A DNA stretch of 64,000 nt. It comes from Proteobacteria bacterium UBA6503 (GTDB lineage Bacteria; Pseudomonadota; Alphaproteobacteria; UBA1280; UBA6503). The stretch spans positions 868,713 through 932,712 of the forward strand of contig DJLZ01000001.1 in assembly GCA_002436405.1 (NCBI GenBank), in the 5' to 3' direction. The stretch's first letter is position 1. Every line of letters starts with the position of its first letter. Below, in pieces: positions 7,103 to 16,069 of this stretch. Both the position numbers and the translations under genes were made by a program. The notes under the pieces were generated by a model, which was not told the origin of the DNA, did no database searches, and saw only the letters and a list, made by a program, of their open reading frames with translations.

Positions 7103-8206
7103 CTAACGATTACGGCGGTGCTTGCCGTAGCCTGCACGGCGGAAATCAACAAACTCAAAGTTAATTTCTTCTTTTAGGAAGTAATCAATCTCGTTTTGGT
7201 GTTCAAAGTTACCGTAGGCCAGCATAATTTTAGTAAGGGCCGCTGGCATTGAAATGTTTTCAATAGGACGGATGCCCGCATCAAGTAGGTCGTGCGAGGT
7301 AATGTATTTTTCAACCATCAATTTCTCGCGCGATGGGCAGCTGTAAACAGGGATGCCGCTTTTGGCACAGCGCTCAATAAACTGGGCAAGGCAGTAAGGG
7401 CTTTCTTCTTCTTTACGTACGGTAGCGGTGCCCGAGTGGTGCATGCCATGTACCACGGCTTTAATCTTTTTGTTATCTACCAAGTCATGAAACTGGTCAT
7501 AACGCAGCCCCGGGTAAGGGAAGAGGGCCAGCACATCATCAGCAAACGTTAGCGGTACCTTTTTAAGGCGCTGTGGACGAGGTGTTTTAAGCTCAGCGTT
7601 TGAAGGGTTTACACGGTCTTCTAAACGGCGGAACTTGGTGCCTGTCATCTCGCCGTAGTACACACCACCAAGGCTTGAAAATTCATCGTTAAAGGCTTCA
7701 GCCTGCAAAATGCGTGAACCTAAGTGCACAAGGCAGCGGCGGTCGTGGTTATTTTCAAACACCACAAACGTGCCTGACTTTGGTGCATATTGGTCTTTAA
7801 TAAAATCAATAGAGGCCACAAAGTTACGGAAGCCGTTTGAGCGGCGGTCATCAATAGGGTAGTTAGCGCCTGTAAGCACAACAGGAACATCAAGGTGGCT
7901 TAGCGCAAACGAAAGGGTAGAGGCAGTGTAGGCCATGGTGTCGGTGCCGTGCAAAATAAGCACGCCGGCATACCCTTCGCCGAGGTTTTTCTCAACGCAT
8001 GAAACAAGCTCGGTCAGTTCTTTTGGGGTAATGCTTTCACTCAGTTTGAAAAACGGGGTGCGGGCAATAAACTCAACATCATCGCCAGCGCTACGGGCGT
8101 AACGTTCCATCAGCATTTCGGGTGTTTTGTCGTAAACGTCAATGCTGTAGTTGTCGCCTTGAATGGTTCCGATTGTACCACCAGTAAAAATGGTTAGGAT
8201 TTTCAT
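7103..8206 (-). CDS. ansA: L-asparaginase-like amidohydrolase
   Basis: Asparaginases convert asparagine to aspartate and ammonia. The 367-residue product has the N-terminal catalytic motif FTGGTIGTI (residues 7-15), the second motif ILHGTDTMAYT near 84 and the VVLTGANYPID segment. No signal peptide, so it is a cytosolic type. The protein is longer than the usual 330-340. The segment where typical enzymes have VTK (catalytic Lys) reads RRCLVHLGSR here, and I cannot place a Lys, so activity or substrate may differ. The Gly-containing FTGGTIGT start is certain. Symbol is by family only. Confidence 0.75.
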   Translation of the reverse strand: MKILTIFTGGTIGTIQGDNYSIDVYDKTPEMLMERYARSAGDDVEFIARTPFFKLSESITPKELTELVSCVEKNLGEGYAGVLILHGTDTMAYTASTLSFALSHLDVPVVLTGANYPIDDRRSNGFRNFVASIDFIKDQYAPKSGTFVVFENNHDRRCLVHLGSRILQAEAFNDEFSSLGGVYYGEMTGTKFRRLEDRVNPSNAELKTPRPQRLKKVPLTFADDVLALFPYPGLRYDQFHDLVDNKKIKAVVHGMHHSGTATVRKEEESPYCLAQFIERCAKSGIPVYSCPSREKLMVEKYITSHDLLDAGIRPIENISMPAALTKIMLAYGNFEHQNEIDYFLKEEINFEFVDFRRAGYGKHRRNR

Positions 8207-8571
8207 GCCGTTAGTGCCTTTTTAGATTGTGTGCGCTGTGTTTTAAACATTAATGCTCTATTAAAGCACTTTTACAAAGGCTTTACACTCTGAAAGGCAT
8301 AAAACCCAGAATATTGACCAATATCAACGTGTTGGGTGTTGTTTTTGTGCGTCTATAATGCAAGGGTTGCGTGTATCTGCATGGCAAGCGTGCCTAAAAA
8401 CGCAGCAAACCTATGCTAAATTGCTAGAAAACTTGACAGTTTTTATTGGTACGGCATAATAGGGGCGCAGAATAATTCTGAGGGGTTAAGACTCAGAACT
8501 ATGAAGTTTAATAAGGGTACGCCTTAATATTCAGATGCTAAGGCCATCCCTTAACCAAAAAGAGGCAAATA
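8207..8571. other. Intergenic region upstream of the oxygenase, 365 bp
   Basis: No ORF with coding character is visible. It must hold the divergent promoter of the asparaginase-like gene near 8210-8290 and the oxygenase promoter at 8433-8460. The middle (8300-8430) has no structure I can name. Confidence 0.5.
8433..8460 (+). promoter_or_regulatory. Sigma70-type promoter of the oxygenase gene
   Basis: A perfect -35 TTGACA (8433-8438) and CATAAT (8455-8460) with a 16-nt spacer; the start codon follows about 110 nt later. Confidence 0.7.
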
Positions 8572-9483
8572 ATGGGTGTAAATGTACTAGATATGCAAGC
8601 CCCAGACTTTGAACAAAAGTTTGTTGATGCTTGTAAAAACATTGGTGCCGCGCTTATCGTAAACCACGGTATTTCTCCTGAACTAATTAAAGCTGCGTAT
8701 GATGAATGGCTGCCTGCTACGGGCGGCTTTTTTGCTTTATCAGAAGAAGAAAAGCGTAAGCATCATTGGCGTGAAAAATCAATCGAGTGTGAAGATCCTG
8801 AAGTTGGTTTTTACCCACTTGGTTCGGAAATGGGCAGTGAGCACCATGACCATAACAAGGGTACGAAGAACGAAAACGAGTACTACCACGTTAAACCAGG
8901 TGTACCAGGCTCATACCCAAACACTGGCAGCTTTGAAAACACAAAGCAGCTGGCCCAAGCAAACAAAGACTTTGTTTTGAAGCTTCTTGGCATTTTGACC
9001 AAGCATGGCCCGAGCAAAGAAAATGCCCCATACTTTACTGACCTTGTTGAGAGCCTAAGCGCCGACAAGTGGAGCACATTCCGCTGGTTGCACTACCCGC
9101 CATACAACGCCCCAGGTGACCCTGAGGAAGACGTAGAGCTAATTAAAGTGCACAAGGACAAAGGTTGCCTAACAACTGTAGTTTCACCAAGCACATCAGG
9201 CCTGTGTGTGGAAGACCGTGATGGTACTTTCCACCAAGTGCCACAGCAAGCGGGCGCCATTATTGCCCAAATCGGTGAAGGCCTTGAGCTTATGAGCGGC
9301 GACTACTACTACGCTGGCCGCCACACTGTGCGTGGTAAGCGCAAAAACCTTAATAAAGACCGTGTAAGCGCAGCGCGCTTCTGGCACTTTAAGCCTGAGG
9401 TTCAACTATCAGACACCGTAACTAACGGCGATATGATGACCGAATACTGGCGTAAAAAAGGTTTGGAAGTTCGCGCAAGCTAA
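8572..9483 (+). CDS. 2-oxoglutarate/Fe(II)-dependent oxygenase, isopenicillin N synthase-like
   Basis: 303 residues with the DIOX_N-type start (NIGAALIVNHGIS) and a C-terminal jelly-roll. The iron ligands are visible as H194-x-D196 (KVHKDKG) and H251 (GRHTVRG), and the cosubstrate-binding R264-x-S266 (DRVSAARF) is in place, so it should be an active oxygenase of the IPNS superfamily. Substrate cannot be read from sequence. It has its own promoter and terminator, so it is monocistronic. AGAGG lies upstream of the ATG. Confidence 0.88.
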   Translation: MGVNVLDMQAPDFEQKFVDACKNIGAALIVNHGISPELIKAAYDEWLPATGGFFALSEEEKRKHHWREKSIECEDPEVGFYPLGSEMGSEHHDHNKGTKNENEYYHVKPGVPGSYPNTGSFENTKQLAQANKDFVLKLLGILTKHGPSKENAPYFTDLVESLSADKWSTFRWLHYPPYNAPGDPEEDVELIKVHKDKGCLTTVVSPSTSGLCVEDRDGTFHQVPQQAGAIIAQIGEGLELMSGDYYYAGRHTVRGKRKNLNKDRVSAARFWHFKPEVQLSDTVTNGDMMTEYWRKKGLEVRAS

Positions 9484-9504
9484 CTTTGCCTAAAGCTAGA
9501 AAAA

Positions 9505-9528
9505 GCCGCCCAATAGGGCGGCTTTTTT
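9505..9528 (+). terminator. Bidirectional terminator after the oxygenase
   Basis: GCCGCCC (9505-9511) pairs with GGGCGGC (9516-9522) across AATA; A-run before, T-run after. Serves the convergent gene at 9552 as well. Confidence 0.9.
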
Positions 9529-9551
9529 GTGCGTATGTATTTGTTAAATGG

Positions 9552-9974
9552 TTAACGCTGCATACTCACGCAGCGGCCGCCTGTGTAAAGCTTGCCTGAG
9601 GCACCGCAGTTCATCATCTCATTCACGTTTGAGTTATTCTGTTGCATGATGTTGCGCATATTGATGATGGTTGTGCCTTGAGCTGTCATGGTTGTTACAA
9701 GCTCGTTAATACGGTTTGTTGACTCTTGCAGGGCTTTATCAAGGTAATCAATACGGGCCTGCATTTCATTCATGCGGGCTTCCATGTTGTTCAGCTTTAC
9801 GGTTTGTGGGTTAGCTTTAAACTTGATGCTAGAGTCTGAACTTTGAAAGTTAGGGTCATCTGGGTTGACCACGCGTGCGGCATAAACTGTGCCCGCTGCA
9901 AGAATAAGCGGCGTTAAAATAAGTAGCGTTAGTAGTAATGTTTTTCGAGATGTTTGTCGTGAAGTTTTTGGCAT
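9552..9974 (-). CDS. Small membrane-anchored or secreted coiled-coil protein
   Basis: 140 residues. A basic N-terminus and hydrophobic core (LLLTLLILTPLILAAGTVYA, about 13-32) look like an uncleaved anchor or a signal peptide with an AxA-like end. The middle (61-115) is a coiled coil of polar heptads. The tail holds two cysteines (NCGASGKLYTGGRC) that could form a disulphide in the periplasm. It follows the large membrane protein by 35 nt on the same strand and is probably co-transcribed. No family recognised. Confidence 0.65.
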   Translation of the reverse strand: MPKTSRQTSRKTLLLTLLILTPLILAAGTVYAARVVNPDDPNFQSSDSSIKFKANPQTVKLNNMEARMNEMQARIDYLDKALQESTNRINELVTTMTAQGTTIINMRNIMQQNNSNVNEMMNCGASGKLYTGGRCVSMQR

Positions 9975-10009
9975 GGGGCACCTTTGTTTTATGGTTTTAA
10001 ATTTGAGCC

Positions 10010-11716
10010 TTATTCAACTAAGGCAAAAAACTGTTTGTTATCGTCGCCAGTGGCACGGGTAATGTGCCCCTCATTTTGCAAATGACTGACAGCCCCTTGA
10101 AGTTCCGGACTTAGCGTTTGCATAATGTCGAGCGACAGATTCACTTCAACACGCATGGTTTGGTCGTTATCCATACGCATACTCAATGCGCCTGAGGTAA
10201 ATAACTGCGTAGCTGTGTTGTAGCTTTGGCCAAGTTCTTCGGGCGAGCCACCACCAAGTGTTTTCGCTACTTTGCTAAGAGCAGGTTCAACCGTTTCGGC
10301 TTTTTGGCCTGCTTGGCCTGAGGCTGAACGTGGCAGGGCTGCAGCATCAGGGACACCAGCTTCTTTGGCACGTTTAAGGGCTTGCTCGCGGGTTTTGGCG
10401 TAGGCACGGGCAATGTTCTCTTCTTGCAGCTTAGGGTTACTTGGCGCTTCAGGGCGCAGCTCTTCTGCTGATTTTTGGTTGGTTGCCTTTTGGCGAAGGG
10501 CTTCGGCACGGGCCGTATCAACAGGTATCTTTTGAAGTGGCGCACTCAGGCTTTGGGTACCAATGGTACTGCCAACCCCGCCGCCAATGCCGCCACTAAT
10601 ACGGCTGCTTTGTAAAGCAAGCCCTGATGAGTGTGAAAGTTTATCGGCTGCTTGCTTTTGGGCAAGGCTCGCTGCACGGCTTTCACGGATGAAGTCTTGC
10701 AGTAGGTTATGGGCGTTTTGCCCTGTTTTACGAATTTTTAGCACCAGCCAAATTGAGGCCACTAGCGCACACAAATAGCCTAAGCCAAGCAGCACTTCGT
10801 TAAACAAGGCAACATCACGTATTTGGCCAGGTTGCGCACGGCCACCAATATCAAGAAATAGTCCAAACACCCCACGAATCATCGCAAACATGACTTCAAC
10901 TACTTTGGTGTAGGCTACACCTGCAACGGTGAGTAAAAGTAGGCTAGGTGCCCAGTGGGGCATCATCGCCGCGACGATTAAAATAAACGGCGTACACACA
11001 ATAACAACAACCATTAAAAAGGTGAGAAGCATCGGCAGGAGTGCGGCATACGCACCGTCATCAATATTGCCAAACATCACCCGTGAGAAGTTTGCAAGTG
11101 GCTTCAGGCTATCACTGTTACGGACTGAGAAATCAACCACTGGGGCTGAGTATCCATCTCCATCAACAAAGGATTGGCTCACCCCTGTGCGCACACGGTT
11201 CAGGGTATCAATGGTCACAAGCTGAGGGGTGAACATATAAAACGGCTGGCCTTTTTTCATAGGCTCAAGCTTCTTTAAATCTTCAAGTGGTGTTTTGGGT
11301 TTTGCTTGCGGGATTTCTTCACCGTCTGCCAACTCTGGCATATCATCAGGCAGGTGGAAGGTTGGGTAGGGTTGTTTAGTCCAGTCATAGCTATTTGGTG
11401 TAATGGCTGTAAAAAATAAAGGGTCTGAGTTTTTAGCCCCGTCACGCTGTGCATTCAGCGGTGCGACGAATAGAATAATCATCACCGCAAGCCAGCAACC
11501 AATTGAAAAGAGATTTACCTTGCGCAGCACGCCGCCAATCACAGCTACGGTAAAGCCAATAAGGGCGCAAGCCTCGGCAAGGCCACCCCAAAAACCAACG
11601 CTTTGGCTAATCTGCTGCATAAACTCGCTTTGCTGTGCCGCAGACACAACAATCATCGTGGCTTGGTCCAAGTCCACGTTCAGGTACGGATAACTAAAGT
11701 CAGGCGACGTTGGCAA
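10010..11716 (-). CDS. Polytopic membrane protein, TraG_N/VirB6-like topology
   Basis: 568 residues. Hydrophobic helices at about 45-63, 70-90, 225-255, 258-285 and 308-330, a periplasmic-type loop of some 130 residues between helices 2 and 3, and a cytosolic Gln/Ala/Lys-rich tail of about 230 residues. The layout and the phrase GAYAALLPMLLTFLMVVVIVC recall conjugative TraG N-terminal and VirB6-like channel proteins, but I see no diagnostic motif. A VirB11-like ATPase lies 18 kb away, so a dispersed type IV secretion system is possible. The assignment is tentative. Confidence 0.55.
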   Translation of the reverse strand: MPTSPDFSYPYLNVDLDQATMIVVSAAQQSEFMQQISQSVGFWGGLAEACALIGFTVAVIGGVLRKVNLFSIGCWLAVMIILFVAPLNAQRDGAKNSDPLFFTAITPNSYDWTKQPYPTFHLPDDMPELADGEEIPQAKPKTPLEDLKKLEPMKKGQPFYMFTPQLVTIDTLNRVRTGVSQSFVDGDGYSAPVVDFSVRNSDSLKPLANFSRVMFGNIDDGAYAALLPMLLTFLMVVVIVCTPFILIVAAMMPHWAPSLLLLTVAGVAYTKVVEVMFAMIRGVFGLFLDIGGRAQPGQIRDVALFNEVLLGLGYLCALVASIWLVLKIRKTGQNAHNLLQDFIRESRAASLAQKQAADKLSHSSGLALQSSRISGGIGGGVGSTIGTQSLSAPLQKIPVDTARAEALRQKATNQKSAEELRPEAPSNPKLQEENIARAYAKTREQALKRAKEAGVPDAAALPRSASGQAGQKAETVEPALSKVAKTLGGGSPEELGQSYNTATQLFTSGALSMRMDNDQTMRVEVNLSLDIMQTLSPELQGAVSHLQNEGHITRATGDDNKQFFALVE

Positions 11717-11829
11717 TACGTGCTCACCCCGTTTTTTTTATTATTATGGTTGTACTGCAGATCCCCCCATCATAAAAAATGCCCTGCAGTACAAAACCTT
11801 GTTTCTTATAGGGGGGCGTATAAACTAAA

Positions 11830-11852
11830 AAGCTGACACCTTGTGCCAGCTT
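11830..11852 (-). terminator. Likely terminator of the wzz/cpsD-like operon
   Basis: AAGCTGACAC (11830-11839) pairs with GTGCCAGCTT (11843-11852) with one mismatch; on the minus strand TTTTAGTTTA follows. Confidence 0.6.
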
Positions 11853-11876
11853 AATAATTTGTTTTGAATCACCTTT

Positions 11877-12632
11877 TTACGAAAGGAAGGTTGATTTTAA
11901 AACCTTCTGGCGCAGCCAGTCACCCACAGCGGGGCTTAGGCGTTTTACACCGTCAGAAAACTTCAAAAGTTCTTCCTGTAGGGTTGGGTTACGGTAGTCG
12001 TTTACCAACAAACCTTCGATGGTCGCACCAGCTTCTTCAAGTTGGCGTACGCAGCGGTGGATTTTATCTTTTGGTGTTACACCAGCCATAAACACAACAA
12101 CCGCACGGCTTGCCGCAGCACTTAGCAGAACAGGGTCAATGTTTTGGCGGTTTAGGGCGCCAACAGGCGTGGTATCAATCACCACTTGGTCAAACTGGTG
12201 TTCTAGGTTGGTCAAAAAGTATTTAGAACGCTGTACATCACGCAAGAACTGCACGCTCTCGTCATCACGTGGGGCCGCCATAAATGATAGGTTCTGTACG
12301 CCTTCAACAGGTTCGATAAGGTCAGTTAGGGGTTCGTTAAGTTCACGCCCAGCAAGGCCCCAAATTTTACGCTCGGCGTTAAAGGCTTCGCTTAGGCCAC
12401 CGTTACGTAGGTTAAGGTCAACCAGTAGGGTGCGTTGGCCATTATCAGCTGAACGCAAGGCCATCATGTGGGCAAAAGTTGAAACACCTTCACCGCCTAG
12501 GGCCGAGGTAATCACCAAGCTACCACGACGGGCCGAAAGGGCCTGACGGTGGATACGGTTAATCTCGGTAAACGATGTTGGTTGCAGTTGCACCGCGTTT
12601 GATGTTGCGTTTGAGTCTTTTTTCTTCGTCAT
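11877..12632 (-). CDS. CpsD/CapB-like ATPase of polysaccharide export, Walker A altered
   Basis: 251 residues of the MinD-like BY-kinase fold, which pairs with a chain-length protein to control polysaccharide polymerisation. ITSALGGEGVSTFAHMMALR (about 41-60) sits where the P-loop should be, but the invariant Lys is Val. LLVDLNLRNGG follows as the Walker A' segment, and VVIDTTPVG near 165 as Walker B. There is no Tyr-rich C-terminal tail, so autophosphorylation as in true BY-kinases is doubtful. It lies 25 nt after the Wzz-like gene, making a split Wzz/Wzc pair. Confidence 0.75.
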   Translation of the reverse strand: MTKKKDSNATSNAVQLQPTSFTEINRIHRQALSARRGSLVITSALGGEGVSTFAHMMALRSADNGQRTLLVDLNLRNGGLSEAFNAERKIWGLAGRELNEPLTDLIEPVEGVQNLSFMAAPRDDESVQFLRDVQRSKYFLTNLEHQFDQVVIDTTPVGALNRQNIDPVLLSAAASRAVVVFMAGVTPKDKIHRCVRQLEEAGATIEGLLVNDYRNPTLQEELLKFSDGVKRLSPAVGDWLRQKVLKSTFLS

Positions 12633-12657
12633 AATCAGCGCTCTCGTGTGCGTTCAA

Positions 12658-13635
12658 TTAAATGTTAATTTTAGGCATTGTTGACATGCGGCCTTTATCA
12701 AAGTGCACGTCGCCTAGGTTTGGCATGCGGCCAAGAATACGTAGGCCCAACTCTTTACGGATTTCATCATCGTAGCGGAGTGAGCGGTCAAACAGAATAT
12801 CAAGCGCTACCATTACAGCTGTAAATACCACTGACAAAATAAGGCCAACCAACAAGAAGTATAGCTGTTGGCTAAGGCGTGGGGTCGGCGTCAGGATAAC
12901 TGGGCTGCCTTCGGCTTTAATAATTGGGTTAAACAAAGTTTGCTGGGTTTCGTTCAGCACTTGTTCGTATTGGTTTTTCGCCAAGTTAATTTGCATAGTC
13001 AGCGTTTGGCTTTGGAACTCAAGTGCAGCGATACGACGCTCAATAGCGTTGGCTTCTTTTTCATCAGCGCGGCGAAGGTCTGACTTTAGGCCACCGATTT
13101 TAGCGTCGGTATCGGCTTTTTGTTCGGTCAGTTCACGGACTTGGTTTTCAAGGTGGTTTGTAAGTTCGTCTTTGGCAAAACGCTCAGGGGCCATAATGTC
13201 ATCAATGAACAATGTGACGATAGCTTCAAGCTGACGAAGGATGCTGCTGCGGTCTTCGTGAGAAAGTGTAATTTCAATCACGTTAGGGCCAGCAGAGCTT
13301 AGCTCAACATTGCGGCGTAGCTGGGCAACGGCTTTAGTTGTCTCTTCGTTAGTGGTGCCCGCCATCACGGTGCCTACACTCTCAAGAGCGTCTTCAAGTA
13401 GAGTTTCGCTTTTAAGCTTACGCTCCAAAATCTTTTGGTAGTCTTCGTTGCTGGTGTCTTGCAGCACGTCTGACTGTGTATTTTCAGGGTTCAACGAAAT
13501 TGTTTGAACAGCTTCGTACATTGGTGGCTTGTTTAGGCCATACATAAGTACAAGGGCAGGGAAGGCAATAAGTGAAAGAACAAGTGTTGCGCGGCGCTTC
13601 CAGAGAGCTGTTGCGAGAAGGAGCATACGGTTCAT
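12658..13635 (-). CDS. Wzz/GNVR-type chain-length determinant protein
   Basis: 325 residues with the polysaccharide co-polymerase layout: an N-terminal membrane helix (about 13-31), a periplasmic part with long coiled coils (roughly 150-245), a Pro-rich segment (VILTPTPRLSQQ) and a second membrane helix (about 258-280) followed by a cytosolic stretch ending in PKINI. It is first in an operon with the CpsD-like ATPase. The cognate polymerase and flippase are not in the window. Role in polysaccharide length control is inferred from family and pairing. Confidence 0.82.
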   Translation of the reverse strand: MNRMLLLATALWKRRATLVLSLIAFPALVLMYGLNKPPMYEAVQTISLNPENTQSDVLQDTSNEDYQKILERKLKSETLLEDALESVGTVMAGTTNEETTKAVAQLRRNVELSSAGPNVIEITLSHEDRSSILRQLEAIVTLFIDDIMAPERFAKDELTNHLENQVRELTEQKADTDAKIGGLKSDLRRADEKEANAIERRIAALEFQSQTLTMQINLAKNQYEQVLNETQQTLFNPIIKAEGSPVILTPTPRLSQQLYFLLVGLILSVVFTAVMVALDILFDRSLRYDDEIRKELGLRILGRMPNLGDVHFDKGRMSTMPKINI

Positions 13636-13868
13636 GCGTAGGGAAATCCTGTGTTTTTAAGTTTTCTTATTAGGTGCCTGATGGTGTGCTTCAGGGCATC
13701 GCTAAACCTATAGGGTTTCACTATAGACCATGGCGCACCTTTTTAAAACGAAAAATACGCCTAATTTGCGTGTTAGGGCTAGTCAAACCCACCTGAAATC
13801 GCTATGTTAATCCGCATAAGCATCTGCTTGTAAATACAACAAAAATTGAATCCGAAATAGGGGCCCCT

Positions 13869-15314
13869 ATGCAGCTAGATCCACAAAACGAACGCCAACC
13901 ACAATTGCCACGCCATACCAAAATTCTTGCAACGGTTGGCCCTGCAAGCAGTAAGCCAGAGGTACTTGAAAAGCTAGTAGAACTGGGTGTTAACGGCTTT
14001 CGTCTTAACTTTTCTCACGGCTCGCATGATGTGCACCGTGAAGTGGTGAAAAACATCCGCGCCCTAGAAGAAAAGCACCACCGCCCGATTACAATCCTGC
14101 AAGATTTGCAAGGCCCTAAAATTCGTCTAGGTCAGTTTGCTGACGGCGCAAAACACGTGCTTGAGGTTGGCGCAACCTTTACGCTGGATAACGACAAAAC
14201 ACCAGGTACTGCACAGCGTGTGCAACTGCCACACCCAGAGATTTTGGAAGTTTTGAACGAAGGTGACCCTGTTTACGTAAACGATGGCGTTGTGAAAATG
14301 CGCGTCACTGCCAAAAAAGATGGCGCTGTTGAATGTGTGGTTGAAGCTTCAGGCCCAGTTTCTGACCGCAAAGGCGTAAACCTACCAGGCGTTGATTTGC
14401 CATTTTCAGCCATGACTGATAAAGACCGTGAAGACGCTAAGTTTGGTCAAGAACTTGGTGTTGATTGGGTTGCCCTTTCATTCGTACAGCGTGCTGAAGA
14501 CGTGCAAGAACTACGTGACCTTATTGGCCCACGCAGCCGTATTATGGCCAAGATGGAAATGCCAAACGCCATTAAACGTATTGATAGCATTATCGACCTT
14601 TGCGACGGTATGATGGTGGCCCGTGGTGACCTTGGCGTTGAAATGCCACTTGAAGAAGTACCGCCAATCCAAAAACGTATTATCCGCCGTTGCCGCGAAG
14701 AAGGTAAGGTTGTTGTTGTGGCCACTCAAATGCTTGAAAGCATGACCCAAAACAACACCCCAACCCGCGCTGAAGTTTCAGACGTGGCAAACGCTGCTTA
14801 CGAAGGCGCTGACTGCCTTATGCTTTCAGCTGAAACTGCTGCGGGTGATTACCCTGTTGAAGCTGTTGAAGTGATGAGCCGTGTGATTAAGCGTGTTGAA
14901 ATTTCACCAGCGTGGAAGCCACTTATGGATGCTCGCCACCCAGAGTCTGTGCAAAACATTGGCGATGCCATTACGCTTGGTGCGCACCGTATGTCACAGC
15001 AGCTTGATATTTCAGCGATTGTGACTTTCACAAGTTCAGGTTCAACCGCTATGCGCATGAGCCGCCAACGCCCGCTGCACCCAATTATGGTATTGACCCC
15101 TGAAAAACTTATTGCCCGCCAACTGAACTTGGGTTGGGGCCTGCAGCCACACGTTGCCCGTGATGTGCGCGACTTTGAAGACCTTGTGCCGCTAGCGTCA
15201 CAAGCGATGATTGAGCGTGGCCTTGGTGCAAAAGGCTGTAACATCCTGATTACCGCAGGTGTGCCGTTTGGGGTATCTGGTTCTACCAATATGGTTCGCG
15301 TGGTAACTCTTTAA
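13869..15314 (+). CDS. pyk: Pyruvate kinase
   Basis: Catalyses phosphoenolpyruvate plus ADP to pyruvate plus ATP, the last step of glycolysis. The 481-residue protein has the N-terminal TKILATVGPASS, the substrate/K+ region NFSHGSHDVH near 49, the active-site signature KMEMPNAIKRID... with DGMMVARGDLGVE near 247, and TQMLESMTQNNTPTRAEVSDVANA near 285. The C-terminal regulatory domain is complete. ATG follows GGGGCCCC; no strong Shine-Dalgarno. Length is normal. Confidence 0.96.
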   Translation: MQLDPQNERQPQLPRHTKILATVGPASSKPEVLEKLVELGVNGFRLNFSHGSHDVHREVVKNIRALEEKHHRPITILQDLQGPKIRLGQFADGAKHVLEVGATFTLDNDKTPGTAQRVQLPHPEILEVLNEGDPVYVNDGVVKMRVTAKKDGAVECVVEASGPVSDRKGVNLPGVDLPFSAMTDKDREDAKFGQELGVDWVALSFVQRAEDVQELRDLIGPRSRIMAKMEMPNAIKRIDSIIDLCDGMMVARGDLGVEMPLEEVPPIQKRIIRRCREEGKVVVVATQMLESMTQNNTPTRAEVSDVANAAYEGADCLMLSAETAAGDYPVEAVEVMSRVIKRVEISPAWKPLMDARHPESVQNIGDAITLGAHRMSQQLDISAIVTFTSSGSTAMRMSRQRPLHPIMVLTPEKLIARQLNLGWGLQPHVARDVRDFEDLVPLASQAMIERGLGAKGCNILITAGVPFGVSGSTNMVRVVTL

Positions 15315-15454
15315 GCGGCTTGGGCGACCTTTTCCGTTTTTGGCATTGTTCGGTGCTCATGTAGGTTAACTACACTGCGCGCCTCACGGCTTTAAAAACG
15401 AAAAATCTCATCCCAACCTACTTAAAGTAAATTTGAAAAAAGGGTTTTAAAGAA

Positions 15455-16069
15455 ATGGACTTTTTCCTCTCAGCAGTGGTCGGTTTGATGATGGGCGGAT
15501 TGCCCACCGGCCGTGCTGTGGGGTTTATTGCCAATGACCCTGTGCTTGCCCAAGGCACAGGTAACCCTGGCGCATTGATGTGGCTTAAACAAGGCCGCTT
15601 AGGTATGGCCGCCATGGCCTTTGTGCTTGAGGCAGGTAAGGTGATTGCTGCTATGCAGCTAGCATGGTTGCTTACTATTGGTTATGCACCACTTCTTGTT
15701 GCCGGTGTTGTTGCCGTGATTGCGCATAGCTATTCACCTTTTTCAAAGTTTCGTCCGTGCCGCACGTTTAGTGCGTTTATTGGTTTTGCACTCGCCGCCA
15801 ACACAGGTGCTGGCATTTTGCTAGCAGGCCTTTGGCTCGGCACGTTTTTTATTACGCTTCGTCAATACCGTTCTGTTGCCGTGGTGCTTGGGGCGTTGCC
15901 TGTGGCGATGTATGTGTTCCGTGGGTATGAGGCTGCATTTGCTGCCGTTATTTTGTTTGCTTTTGGATTGTGGCATTACCGCCGTGGCCTGTGGCAGACC
16001 TTCCGTAATAATGACATGCCATGGCCCAAAGCCGCTTTGATGAAAACCTTAACTGAAAAGCGCCTTTAA
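15455..16069 (+). CDS. plsY: PlsY-like glycerol-3-phosphate acyltransferase, motif-degenerate
   Basis: PlsY transfers acyl groups from acyl-phosphate to glycerol-3-phosphate. The 204-residue membrane protein sits directly before dprA-topA-rnr, the standard alphaproteobacterial plsY position, and keeps a motif-1 remnant (GTGNPGALMW for GSGNxGATN). The second motif, normally with GGKG, reads HSYSPFSKFRPCRTFSAFIG, so the glycine cluster that binds the acyl phosphate is absent. Five or six membrane helices remain. Its stop overlaps the dprA ATG by one base. It may be a divergent enzyme or a remnant with another role. Confidence 0.72.
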   Translation: MDFFLSAVVGLMMGGLPTGRAVGFIANDPVLAQGTGNPGALMWLKQGRLGMAAMAFVLEAGKVIAAMQLAWLLTIGYAPLLVAGVVAVIAHSYSPFSKFRPCRTFSAFIGFALAANTGAGILLAGLWLGTFFITLRQYRSVAVVLGALPVAMYVFRGYEAAFAAVILFAFGLWHYRRGLWQTFRNNDMPWPKAALMKTLTEKRL

